This document shows, piece by piece, positions 1 to 9,919 of a stretch of DNA of 64,000 nucleotides. This DNA comes from Colocasia esculenta (Eukaryota; Streptophyta; Magnoliopsida; Alismatales; Araceae): assembly GCA_014218235.1 (NCBI GenBank), contig CM024763.1, forward strand, positions 85,484,244-85,548,243, read 5' to 3'. Position 1 is the stretch's first letter. Each line of letters begins with the position of its first letter. The notes beneath the pieces are model-generated. The model ran no database searches. It was given only the letters and a program-made list of their open reading frames with translations, and was not told where the DNA came from. The translations under genes were made by a program, and so were the position numbers.

Positions 1-1943
1 TATCTACAGTTGTCCGTGGATTTCAAGAACACGAAGCATCTTAATGCGCCTCGGGACAACGGCTGGAACCCGAGGCAACTCCCCGACCGAACGTACTTGG
101 CAGCATATCTGGTTTACTAGCTGGGGACATTTGTTGTTTCGTTCGGGGAGGAGGGTCTGATTAGGCCGGAGCTCATCTACCCGGCGTGCCTTCTTGCAGA
201 CGGGGTGCGGCTGGCCTTGGCCCCGGCGTCTTTGGCCAACATCTTTCATGGCCTGGGAGATCTGACTGCTCATTCATCTCCGCATGACAGGAATGTGACC
301 CTAGCCACACATTATCTGAGTGCTTGGGCTGGTCTTCTGTTGCCCGAGCTATGCCAGACCGTGAGTATTGAGGACCCGTCGGCACCGCTTTTGTTTATGT
401 TCCGGAACCGTCCGAATCGGGACCCTCAGTAGCAATTGACAGGGACTCGACGGCGGCTCTCCTTCTTACTGGCGACTGGGCAGCAAGGGCTCGACTTTGC
501 CTATTGTTCCCGTGGATTCCGTCCTAGGGTGGAGGAGAGTAGAGGTGGGCGGATTTATCGCCTTCCTCACAGCGCTGCTTCCAATGTGTCCTTTCGCAAG
601 GACTAGCTTTGCTGCATCCGCCCCAACGTTCTCCTTTTCCGCAAGGGGAGCTCCTTGTTTATGGAGCCATATTTCCCGTGCCGCTTTGCCAGGAATTTCG
701 GATACGACCAGGCCACACCCCCGAATGCGGATTTTGCGCTATCCGCCAGGTCATATAAGGGCCTAGATCGACATCTGGTGGCTTCGAGCTGGTGGTGCTA
801 CTTCACCAGACACGATCCCTCACCAGGGCACTTCATTCCCGAGCAGCAGGAAGGGCGCGTGGATATATTTTATGCCCGGTGGTGGTCTCGGCATAACCAG
901 GCATTTCAGGAGCGCGTCAACCGAATCAAGGAGGCCGAAAGCACGCGCTTGTCCCGGACGAATGTCCCCGTTCCACGAATTACATCGGACTTCATTCGTC
1001 GGGAGTTCCCTGCATTCATCGGGCAGGTCCAGGCTTTGAGTCGCCGCAAAGCGAGGGCGCAGGACTCAGGACCGACCGAGCGGAAGGCTTATGTGGGGAC
1101 CCTGAAGCCCCTAGTGCGCCCGGAGAGCAGTTTAGTGGCTTCCGGGGACGGCGGCGAACCGATGACCGTTTACTCGTGGTGGGTCCACTTCCTTTTGGAC
1201 TGCGGGTACCCCCCAAACGCGACCGTCTCATTCTTCCTGGTTTATCGCGGGATTGAGAGCGGCACATTCGCCACTCGATAGCCCGCGTTGGCCCGATCGA
1301 ATTCATCAGTTGGGTCGCGAGCGGCACCACCTTGCAGCATTTCTGGGATGCCGTTGCCGAGGCTGGGAAGGCTGTGAAAGTCTCCCCCGATCAAGTGGTG
1401 TTTCCTCCGGATTTTTCTCGCGCGCCGGCCGGTATGCAACCTTGCCTTCATATTTGTTTTGCATTTTCTTTCGGCTTCTGTTGCGCTGATCAAGTCCTCC
1501 CATTTTGCTTTAAACAGAGAGCTTTATCCCCTTGGCGAGAGAGGCAGAAGCAAAATGCCTCTTTAAACAGAGAGCTTTATCCCCTTGCGAAGAGCAGAAG
1601 CAAAATGCCTCTTACAGCCGAAACGGTGCGCCAGTAGAGACGCCGGTCCTCACAGCCGGCCGCTCGGGGGAGAACTCCTGACCCCTCCTCTTTGGCTGGG
1701 GCAGGTGGGCCTTAGCTTTTTCGCCGATCCCCTTTTTCTTCTGGTGTTTTAATTCCCTTCACTCTTTTCCTTTTTTTTTTAATGAGGGAATCTTCCTTTT
1801 TTTGCAGCTACACCGACTCCGGGGAATGGCGATTTGGTCGGGGATACTCGGCATGATGACGTGGTCCCTCCGGCCGACGATGACTATAACCCCACGTTTG
1901 ACGGGAGGCCATCTCCAGATATAGCGGACTTCCCTTGGGCGTC
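1..1943 (+). pseudogene. T1 antisense PMD gene, 5' part (window edge to T2 insertion)
   Basis: This plus-strand stretch matches T2's PMD gene from about 5568 to 7440. The best open frame (655-1281) holds the PMD C-terminal half, including the SSWWCYFTRHDP and WWVHFLLDCGY-type motifs also seen in T2. An intron follows: donor near 1433 (CCG/GTATGC) and acceptor TTTAAACAG near 1517. A later acceptor TTTTTTGCAG lies just before 1808. Several frames are needed to read the upstream part, and an early stop sits near 118, so the copy is broken. T2 cuts it at 1943/1944 and it resumes at 19123 after loss of roughly 430 bp judged against T2. PMD proteins act in plant gene silencing and also occur inside transposable elements (family knowledge); the role here is unknown. 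Confidence 0.72.
1506..1612 (+). repeat. Tandem duplication of an intron acceptor and exon start in T1 PMD
   Basis: About 53 bp, beginning TTTAAACAG/AGAGCTTTATCCCC and ending AAAATGCCTC, occurs twice head to tail. The second copy lacks single bases compared with the first (CTTGGCG becomes CTTGCG, and a G is lost in the following purine run). Both copies keep the AG acceptor, so two alternative 3' splice sites would exist if the duplication is real. Confidence 0.85.
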
Positions 1944-2389
1944 TGTTGGAACGCGGATTTTTCTTTCTATTTTTTTTTCTTTGATTTTATATCTAAGCCT
2001 TCGAGAAAGATGAACTTCGGTCGCCCCGGGAGGGTTTCCGTTCGTTGATCTCTTTTCGCTTGCTTTTGCGGGCGTGCCAGACTGTTTACGAGAACAGATA
2101 AAGATTTATCTTACGAGGGGTATTGGGTGCGAACCCTGATACCTTCGAATTTCATTTCATTTATTTTCCGCGTGCGCTCGCGTTCAGGGCGATTGGAGTG
2201 GTCGTGTACTAGACCGTTCCCCACCGACCGAAGTCGATGTTTCATTTACATCGAGTATACACTCGAATACCTTCGAATACGTAATGTTTATTAAAAGACC
2301 GTATGCCGAGACTTAAAGAAGAAAAGACAGATGACAAGTAAATTTTCACAATTTTATTCAAGTATGCTCATGTCATTTATTTATGACAT

Positions 2390-2710
2390 TTACATTTACG
2401 CCTTTGATGGGATTTTGTACCTCCACTGGGCGTATATACACAAGTCATGTACATAGGCGTCGACGACGGGTTATTTGTGCCTCCGTCGGACGTTTACATA
2501 GCAATGGCTCATTCGTGTTACCAATGGGGTGTTTGTGCCTCCACGGGGTAACATACCTCTACGTATGTCTTTTGTGACACCGGAGGACTTAGACATGGGC
2601 CTCGACGTATGTCGTTTTATGACACCGGAGGACTTTGGGCATGCGCCTCGACGTGTGTCGTTTTATGACACCGAGGACTTAGACATGGCCAACGGAGTCT
2701 TGTAACACCT
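2390..2710. repeat. Tandem arrays in the U5-side of T2 LTR
   Basis: Two short motifs alternate here. About four copies of a 50-60 bp unit contain a 'tgtttgtgcctcc' core followed by cgtcgg or cacgggg and a tttac/tacc tail. Three copies of a ~60-bp unit contain 'tgacaccggaggactt..acatg' and 'cctcgacgt'. The same motifs recur in the T1 LTR (52500-52830) and the T3 LTRs (23100-23300, 35880-36060, 36340-36640). Confidence 0.8.
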
Positions 2711-2955
2711 GTGGCGTCTCTGTGTGGGCGAACGCAGGAGGGCTCGACCACGAAGAGGAAGCACCAACGGGTGTCGAAGACCCTTCCCGACACGTGCGGC
2801 CTATGTAAGCTCTCCCACGGACCAGCCGAAGTGTTCACAGGGGCTCTTGTGCGAACCTCTAGGCCTTCGGGCGTGTCTCGGTGTGCTTTTTCTGCACGAG
2901 ACCGGGGGTGTTTCTGGGGCCGAATGGCGTGTCCTTGAATGGGGGTATGCCCCCC

Positions 2956-2963
2956 TATTTATA
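2956..2963 (-). promoter_or_regulatory. TATA box for the sense (gag-pol) direction, T2 LTR
   Basis: On the minus strand this reads TATAAATA followed by GGGGGGCATACC. The same box and downstream sequence occur in the LTRs of T3 (22848-22855 and 35621-35628), and a similar one occurs in T1 (53056-53063). Conservation in position across diverged LTRs supports a core promoter; transcription is inferred. Confidence 0.7.
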
Positions 2964-3271
2964 GGGCCTCCGCGGGTCGAACCGGCCGGCGGAGGTGCGC
3001 AGCCCGGCGGGGGTGCGCAGGCGCAAGCAACGAGGCAACACGAGCGTCGAGGTAGCGCGGCAGAGAGGCAGTGACCGGCGGAGGTGCGGCCTGGCGGGGT
3101 GCATCCCGCGGACCGACGGGGGTGCACACCTCGCCTGGACTGGCGGGGTTGCAGCCTCCGCCCAAACCGGCGGGGGTGCGGCCCCGCCTAACCGGCGGGG
3201 TGCAGCCCCGCCGAACCGGCGGGGGTGCGCACCCCGCCGAACCGGCGGGGGTGCCACCGCCTGGCCCCCCT
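2964..3271. repeat. GC-rich palindromic repeat core between two outward TATA boxes (T2 LTR)
   Basis: About 300 bp of repeats built on AACCGGCGGGGGTGCG and its near complement GCCCCGCCGAACC, with copies most regular at 3170-3255. It lies exactly between the minus-strand TATA (2956-2963) and the plus-strand TATA (3272-3279). The region is dense in CpG, so frames crossing it on either strand are artefacts of composition. By position it could act as shared upstream elements of a divergent promoter (inference). Confidence 0.75.
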
Positions 3272-3279
3272 TATAAATA
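3272..3279 (+). promoter_or_regulatory. Antisense TATA box in T2 3' LTR, aimed at the PMD gene
   Basis: TATAAATA followed by GGGGTGGCC on the plus strand. The PMD coding region begins about 530 bp downstream on the same strand. T1's LTR has the matching TATAAAAA at 53723-53730 in the same relative place. Both LTRs of T3 lack this segment. This is the best candidate core promoter for the antisense gene; the start site near 3300 is inferred. Confidence 0.6.
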
Positions 3280-3650
3280 GGGGTGGCCTCCACCTTGTTG
3301 GCCACTTCATCCGCTTCTTGTCGGGAGAGAGCTCTGCGGCCTCCCGTTCCTTGGGTTGTTGGTTGACGACAGTGCCGTGCTCGTGCACCGCTCGTGCGTC
3401 TTCGACCATCTCACGTGCGTTCGACTCCGTTTTCTAGGAGCACGTGCATTTGATCGTCCTTGACGCGTTGGGATTGTGCGCGGCTTTGAACGAAGGCCTA
3501 GTCACTAGATTTCCGCTGTCCGAGGTACGCTTTGCTCCGTCCCCGCGGTGCTTCGGGCGCAAACTCGCAACCTCGGTCGTTCCGGGTTCCCCCAGGGTGT
3601 ATCTTGTCACCCGGGGTTTGTTTAATCCCTGATTTATTTCGGGTTCAACA

Positions 3651-3664
3651 AATGCCCCCCACGG
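3651..3664 (-). other. Polypurine-like tract next to T2 3' LTR
   Basis: On the minus strand GTGGGGGGCATT immediately precedes the LTR start TGTTGAACCC at 3650. A purine-rich tract directly upstream of the 3' LTR is the usual plus-strand primer site. It fixes the orientation of T2 as minus and identifies 1944-3650 as the 3' LTR. Confidence 0.75.
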
Positions 3665-4188
3665 GATATCCGTTAGAGATGTAGACGACGGCGGGTATCC
3701 CGTGGCCCCTGGAAAACGCATCTTTTTCTTTTGCAGTTGCTTTCTCTTGCCTTGTTGCAACGTTCTTTTATCTGACGTTCGAATAATTTGTTTGGCAGGA
3801 CTGACGATGCCTCGTTCCACCAAACATCGTGGTGAGAGTAGTCGGGCATCACGTCGTTCAGAGGATGATGTGCAGCGAACGGAGGATCCGATGCCGTACT
3901 TCACCCTTTCCCCGCTGAGGGAGGACGATCCGGAGCGACTCGACAAGGGCGTCAAGGTATGCGCTCTCGGGCCTTTGGAGGAGTCGTCGCCGCTTGAGGG
4001 CGTCGTGGACATGCGTCGGGTGGACCGACCGAGCGGGGTACCGCTACCGGAGGGCGCGATTATCCAGACATTTTCCGCTGGACGAGCATTTGTTCCCTTT
4101 TATCCAGGGTTTTGTTCCGATCAACTGGGAGGGTCCCGACGGACTTCTTATGTCCGAGCGAGCTCAGCTGGAGCGGGATATTCTGGTC

Positions 4189-5297
4189 GGCCGCGACAGT
4201 ATGATGGGGACTTGCGGCTTTCACTACCCCAGCTTTCCCATCGACTACACTGCACAGGCGCATTTTCCAGAGGCAGGCCAACTGGGGCTTTTTAGCGCGG
4301 AACCCGTTGACCAGGTCAGGGAGCTCATGCTTGCACAGGGCTTATGGGAAGTGCACGGGCTGCCCAAGACCGGCCCTACCTTCACTGGGCGTATCCCACT
4401 ACCTTCCGGTCCCGAGTTCGTGTCGGAGGGCTATGACCGGTCGTGTTTCTTGGACCGGATTATGAGTAAGGAGGCCGCTGGCTGGTATGACCGGTGGTCC
4501 GTCATTTCGTCTCACCGCTTCCGCTTCGGCGCAACGGAGTGGTTGATGGGCATTCTTTATCACTACCATCAGCTGCTGGCTCAGGTTGGCCTTCTCCATG
4601 CTGTTGTCGCCGCTCTTTACAGCTATCCGTGCCATTCCGGGCTTCTGCAGGCCCTAGCGGAGCGGTTCAACCGGAAGTTTAATACCTTCTGCGTAGCGGA
4701 CGGGGAGACATGCCTCGATCTTTGGGCTTTGCACAGAATTTCTGGTCGGCCGCGACAGTATGATGGGGACTTGCGCTTTCACACTACCCCAGCTTTCCCA
4801 TCGACTACACTGCACAGCGCATTTTCCAGAGGCAGGCCAACTGGGGCTTTTTAGCGCGGAACCCGTTGACCAGGTCAGGGAGCTCATGCTTGCACAGGGC
4901 TTATGGAAAGTGCACGGGCTGCCCAAGACCGGCCCTACCTTCACTGGGCGTATCCCACTACCTTCCGGTCCCGAGTTCGTGTCGGAGGGCTATGACCGGT
5001 CGTGTTTCTTGGACCGGATTATGAGTAAGGAGGCGCTGGCTGGTATGACCGGTGTCCGTCATTTCGTCTCACCGCTTCCGCTTGGCGCAACGGAGTGGTT
5101 GATGGCATTCTTTATCACTACCATCAGCTGCTGGCTCAGGTTGGCCTTCTCCATGCTGTTGTCGCCGCTCTTTACAGCTATCCGTGCCATTCCGGGCTTC
5201 TGCAGCCCTAGCGGAGCGGTTCAACCGGAGTTTAATACCTTCTGCAGCGGACGGGAGACATGCCTCGATCTTGGGCTTTGCACAGAATTTCTGGTCT
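4189..5297 (+). repeat. ~555-bp tandem duplication inside T2 PMD gene
   Basis: The unit at about 4189-4746 is repeated at about 4747-5297; the junctions share TTCTGGTC. The two copies are nearly identical, but copy 2 lacks single bases at many doublets and runs (for example GGCCGC to GGCGC, GGTGGTCC to GGTGTCC, GCAGGCCC to GCAGCCC, GGAAGTTT to GGAGTTT). These losses shift the frame repeatedly. Copy 1 stays open in one frame (3994-4854). Confidence 0.9.
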
Positions 5298-7470
5298 CCC
5301 GATCTCCGGCCAGTTTTATGAGGAGGTGTGTTTGAATGACCTCCTTCGGGACCAGTCCACCGGCTCCGGCTCTTACGTTCTATCCCACAGCTTCCGTTAT
5401 TTGATGAAAGTCTGGCAGGATTTAGCCCGATGTGGTAAAGGTGAATGTCCCAGTGCTTCCAAAGGGACTGTGAGGGTGAGCTGCGATGCTTGGCTCCGCT
5501 TTTTCTACAACGGGCCTTTCTGCTTTCACAAGGAGTTTGCCAGCGAGAGCTACGACCCAGCAGACTATTCGCAGTTGTCAGTCAGCCTAGAGGACAACGT
5601 GAAGTATCTCTACGCGCCTCAGGGTCGTGGCTGGAATCCGAGGCAGCTTTCAGACCGGACTTATTTGGCAGCGTACCTGGTGTACTGGTTGAGTACCTTC
5701 GTCGTCCCATTTGGGGAGGAGGGAAACATCAGGCCGGAGGTTATTTATCCGGCTTGTTCCTTGGCTAGCGGTGTTTGGGGATTTGACGGCGAGCCCTTCC
5801 CCTCGCGATAGAAGTATCGTCCTACCGACGCACTACTTGAGCGCCTGGGCTGGTCTTCTCTTGCCCGAGCTATGCCACAATGTCAGCCTGGAGAATCCCT
5901 CCATGCCGCTCCTCTTCATGTTCCGGAATCGTCCGGAACAGGCACACCAACGACAATTAGACGAGGCGCGCCGACGACTTTCCTTTGTGCCATCGGTGGG
6001 GCAGTCGGGACTTGACCACGCTTGCTGCTCACGGGATTTCCGCCCTTATGCCGAGAAGAGCAGGGGAGGGCGAATTTATCGCCTCCCTCATAGTTCCGCG
6101 CCGAGCGTATCTTTCCACAAGGAGTGGCTTTGGTGCATTCGCCCCAGCGTTTTGCTCTTCCGCAAAGGGGGGTCTTTGTTTATGGAGCCATACTTCCCAC
6201 ACCGCTTCGCACGCAACTTTGGGTACGATCAGGCTGTACCTCCCAATGCCGATTTTGCACTCCCCGACAGGACATACAGGGGCCTGGATCGGCATCTTGT
6301 GGCTTCCAGCTGGTGGTGCTTTTTCATCAGACGCGACCCATCTCAGGAGTTCTTCATCCCCGGGCAGCGGCGGGATGGTCGCGTGGATATACTATATGCC
6401 CGGTGGTGGACCCGGCATAATAAGGCGTTCCGGGAACGCGCCGATGTGGTGAAGGCGGCGGAGGGCGCTTACTTGTCCCGAGCGGGCGCCTCCATCTCTT
6501 CGATCGCGTCGAAGTTCCTCCGGCGGGAGTTCCCGGAGCTTGTTGGGAAAGTCTCGACTGTGGGCCGCCGTCGAGCGAGGGCACAGGTCACCGATCCAAC
6601 GGAACGCAAAGCTCGCGTAGAGGCTTTAGAGCCCCTGGCGCGTCCCGAGGGCAGTTCGCGCGACTTCTCGGGCAGCGAAGAGCCGCCCCTTGTCTACTTT
6701 TGGTGGCGCCACTTCTTGCTAGACTGTGGGTACCAAGTAGACACGGCACTTTCTACCTTTATTCCTCATGACGTGTCGGGAGCTTGGGAGCGACATCTCT
6801 GCCATTCAATTGCTCGCGTCGGCCGAGGGAGTTTATTAGTTGGATCGAGAACGGGACCCCTTGCAGCATTTCTGGGATGCTATTGTCGAGGCAAAGGTTG
6901 TGAAGGTCCCTTTCGATCGGGTGGTGCTTCCACCACCCTTTTCCAGGCGCCAACCGGTACGTTGTTCATTGTTGTTGTTGCCTGTTTGTTCTTTTCTTCT
7001 TTTCTCTCTCTCTCCTTCCTCCCCTTTTTTTTTTGCTGATGGGACTCTCCTTGTTTCTGATTGAACAGAGAGCTTATTCCTCCGGTGGCAATGCCGAAGC
7101 CCAACACTTCACGCAGTCGGAAGCGACGTGCGAGCAGGGAAGCCGGCTCCTCGCAGCCGGGCGCTCGGGAGGGGACCCCCGAGCCTTCCGCTTCGGTTGG
7201 AGGAGGTGAGTCTAGCCTTTTTGTTTCGCCGCCGGGGGAGTTTTCGACTCCTCTTTCCCTTCCTTCTCGATCGGGTACTCATTCCGCTCTCCTTCTTCCT
7301 GCAGCTTTGCAAACTCCGGGGAGCGAAGAGGGGGTTGGGGCAACCCCGCGCGAGACCTTACCCCTCCTACCGAGGACAATTATAATCCCACATTTGATGG
7401 GACGCCGTCTCCAGACATGACGGGCCTCCCACAGGCGTCTCCGTCCGAGCCAGGTAAGCAGCCAGCAAGT

Positions 7471-7520
7471 GCACATATATATATATATCTATATATATAT
7501 ATATATATAGATATATATAC
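7471..7520. repeat. AT microsatellite inside a PMD intron
   Basis: Runs of (AT)n broken by single C or G lie within the intron 7454-7596. An intronic position would explain why such sequence is tolerated inside the gene. Confidence 0.85.
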
Positions 7521-9599
7521 GCCTTTGCCTTCTTTGCCCTGGGCTCATTGTATAGCCATGGGCTTGAACATCTGACCGCTTCGTCTCCTTCCTCAGAGTA
7601 CGTGCCGGGGGAGGCGTCCGCTGGCGGGGACACGGTGCATCGGACTGTGTTGACACCCTCACTCCAGGAGATTCATAGTTTATTAGTCTCTGGCCCTGGG
7701 GATGAGCTGCCCAGTTTCTCGGACTTTGCCCCAGGACTGCTCGAGGGAGGAACCCTGCCGCGGGCTTTGCACTGCGCCAGTAGGTGTCCATTGGTTTCCC
7801 CTTTTAGTTGTTGCATCGCCCTTGCATCTCTTCCTTTTTTCTTTCTGAGGGAGCGATAAGTGACTTTATCTTACTCTTTCAGTGGCAGTCACCTCTCCAG
7901 CTGTGCTTCCCGTCAGGTCCCCGCGGGAGGAGGGTGAAGTTCTAGAGAGGACAGTTGAGGAAGACGATGGTATGGACTTTTGCCCAAGTGTGGACTTCCT
8001 TTTACTGCTCACCCCGGGTTTCGCCGGAACGAAGGGGAATATCCCGCTTGACGCGTGTGCTCATCCTTTTTGCAGGTGGCACCGAGATCGTGGCGGAAAT
8101 GATGGAGATGGGTCCTTTAGTGGCTGTCTCTCCTCCGGTCGCGACCCAGGCCAGGGGAAGACGCCCCCTGTGGCGCCATGACAGCTCCACTTCTTCCCGA
8201 GCCCCGCGAGTTTTTGGCAGGTATTTCCCTTCCCCTCCTTTTTTTTCTTTTGTTGTAGCCCCGTTGTTCCTGCGCCGTGCTGACATTTTTTACTTCCGAC
8301 AGCCGCTGGCGGCAATGCGCCACCGCCACCTTTTGCCGCAGCATCACTTGTGAGGCTTGCTCCATTCCCGAGCCACGGCGTCTTTTGGCCGAGTAAGCCT
8401 CAAAGCATCCAGATGGCGGACAACGGTGGCATATTGGAGACCCTGATGAGGCTTGCGCGGTCTGCCATGGAAGAGAGTAGCCCCCCATGCCTTGAGAGGG
8501 TGCGGGGGTTCCTTTACAGGAATACCCGCGCCTATCACTTAATGGGCTTCCCACGAGACCCCTGGATGGCTGCCGTCGACGCTGTTTGGGACGAGGTGCA
8601 GCAGCGATGCCAGGAGGCGACCCGCCTCAAGATCCAGGAGCTCTCAGCAGAGGTTACCCTAGAAGAGCAGAGATTTGAGGCTCTTCGCTCACAGAGAGGG
8701 GGCGTGCTCAGCCGCGTCGAGACCTTGAGAGCAGGTTGCGCCCAATGCCATGCTGATATTATTGGCTTCCAGCGAACGATTGAGGAGGCCTCGAAGCGTC
8801 TTGCCGATCGTCAGGCCGCCTACCAGGCGCTGACCGAGGGGGCGGCGGAGGCCGAGGCAGCGGCGACTGCCTTGGAACAGAAGTTTGCGGATTCCCAGAC
8901 CAGGCTATTGGCTCTCTTCAGGCGAGTCTGGCGGATCTCCGGGGAGGACCCCATGCCTCTTCGTGAGGGGGGGGGGGGCTCCATAGTTCCTCTCGTCCCT
9001 TTTTGCTTTCAGCCGATGTATGTATTCATCAGACTACCCCGAGGGCTTGTCTCGGGCACCTTGTATTCGAGGAATGACAAACTTTAGGTTACTGCCAATG
9101 CCTTTCTTTGACATCGTTGCAAACCTTCGTCTGCATTCGGGTGACCTTTTGAGGGCCTTATTTGGGACTCCTCCCTTTGGACGCCGTATTTCTTGGCTTG
9201 ACTTGCCCTGCGCTCTACTCGGTTTCTGGGCCGGTAAGTTCGAGCGATGTCTTTTGGACGTTGCATTTCTGGCATTCCTCCAGATCTGGTGCAACATTTC
9301 GGATGCTGGGGCTGGCCTTCTCGGGGCTTTGTCCAGCAACCTGACTTTGATCCTTAGTCGAGAAGACTCGCCTTTTCTGGCTTTGCTCCCCGACTCTGAT
9401 TTCGTATTTCTTCTTTCTGAGATTTGCCTTATTGGCTTTTCCCAGGCTTGCCCTCGGCATCTTCTGCTTGAATTTTGCATTTGTGGCATTCCTCAAGATC
9501 TGATGCAACATTTTGGGTGCTGGGGATGGCTCTTTTCGGCTTTGTCCAGCAACCCAACTTTGATTTGATTTTTTTTTGTTCATCTTTCTTTTTTTTCTT

Positions 9600-9745
9600 T
9601 TTTTTATTACCATCCCAAGCGCCCTTTCGGGTTTTCACCGGGGATGGCCCCCTCTAGCTTTTTCCGGTGCGCCCTTTCGAGTTTTCACACCGAGGGGTTA
9701 CCCATTTTTCCCTGAGGCGCCCTTTCGGGTTTTCACCTCAGCTGG
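9600..9745. repeat. Hairpin set A in T2: conserved loop CGCCCTTTCGGGTTTTCAC with variable stems
   Basis: Three copies of the loop-like core lie at about 9619-9638, 9669-9689 and 9717-9736. Their flanks pair with each other but differ between copies: TCCC/GGGA (9613-9644), CGGTG/CACCG (9665-9692) and TGAGG/CCTCA (9713-9740). T-rich runs lie on both sides. The zone lies between the 3' ends of pol (minus) and PMD (plus). Confidence 0.8.
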
Positions 9746-9919
9746 GTTTGAGGCCTTTTTGCCCTTGAACATCCATTTTCGGAGGATGATCAAGTCTGCC
9801 GGGACATCTCTATTTTTAGTCCCTTTTTCTTTTCTTCTCTTTTTTTTCTTTTTTTTTTTCTTTAGGCCCGGGCCCGGACCCTCGGGCAATTGACCATGGG
9901 ATCTGCCACTTGGGCCTCG

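Larger units (their letters stand above)
1944..3650 (-). repeat. T2 3' LTR (1707 bp)
   Basis: On the minus strand it starts TGTTGAACCCGAAATAAATC at 3650 and ends GCGTTCCAACA at 1944. The inverted ends are TGTTG/CAACA. Both strands carry a TATA box, pointing outward from a GC-rich core at 2964-3271. The part toward 1944 holds tandem arrays (2390-2700) of two motifs, one built on GTGCCTCCGTCGGACG and one on GACACCGGAGGACTTAGACATG. An internal copy of a primer-binding-site start, TCTGGCACGCCCG on the minus strand, lies at about 2068-2082. The start is like the T1 and T3 LTRs but the sequence is clearly diverged, so it is a subfamily. Confidence 0.9.
3799..8990 (+). pseudogene. T2 antisense gene: plant mobile domain protein with C-terminal coiled coil, spliced, broken
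   Basis: The likely start ATG is 3807, just after an acceptor TTTGGCAG at 3791-3798. An acidic, serine-rich leader (MPRSTKHRGESSRASRRSED) is followed from about 4075 by the PMD core, which runs to about 6956; motifs seen include FVPINWEGP, SSWWCFFIRRDP and WWRHFLLDCGY. Introns with GT-AG borders follow: 6957-7068, 7206-7304, 7454-7596, 7784-7882, 7970-8074 and 8221-8302. The last exon (8303 to about 8980) encodes a long charged coiled coil rich in E, A, Q and R. A donor CGAG/GTACGC at 3525 inside the LTR could join an LTR leader exon to 3799. The frame breaks near 4075 and in a tandem duplication (4189-5297). It converges on T2 pol. PMD proteins are known in Arabidopsis as silencing factors and in transposons; the function here is unknown. 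Confidence 0.78.

Noticed and set aside
2900..3300. Open frames on both strands through the T2 LTR core (and similar frames at 22260-22930, 35150-35750, 53000-53900)
   Set aside because: They follow from CpG-rich tandem repeats without stops; the frames are open on both strands and have no protein-like composition.
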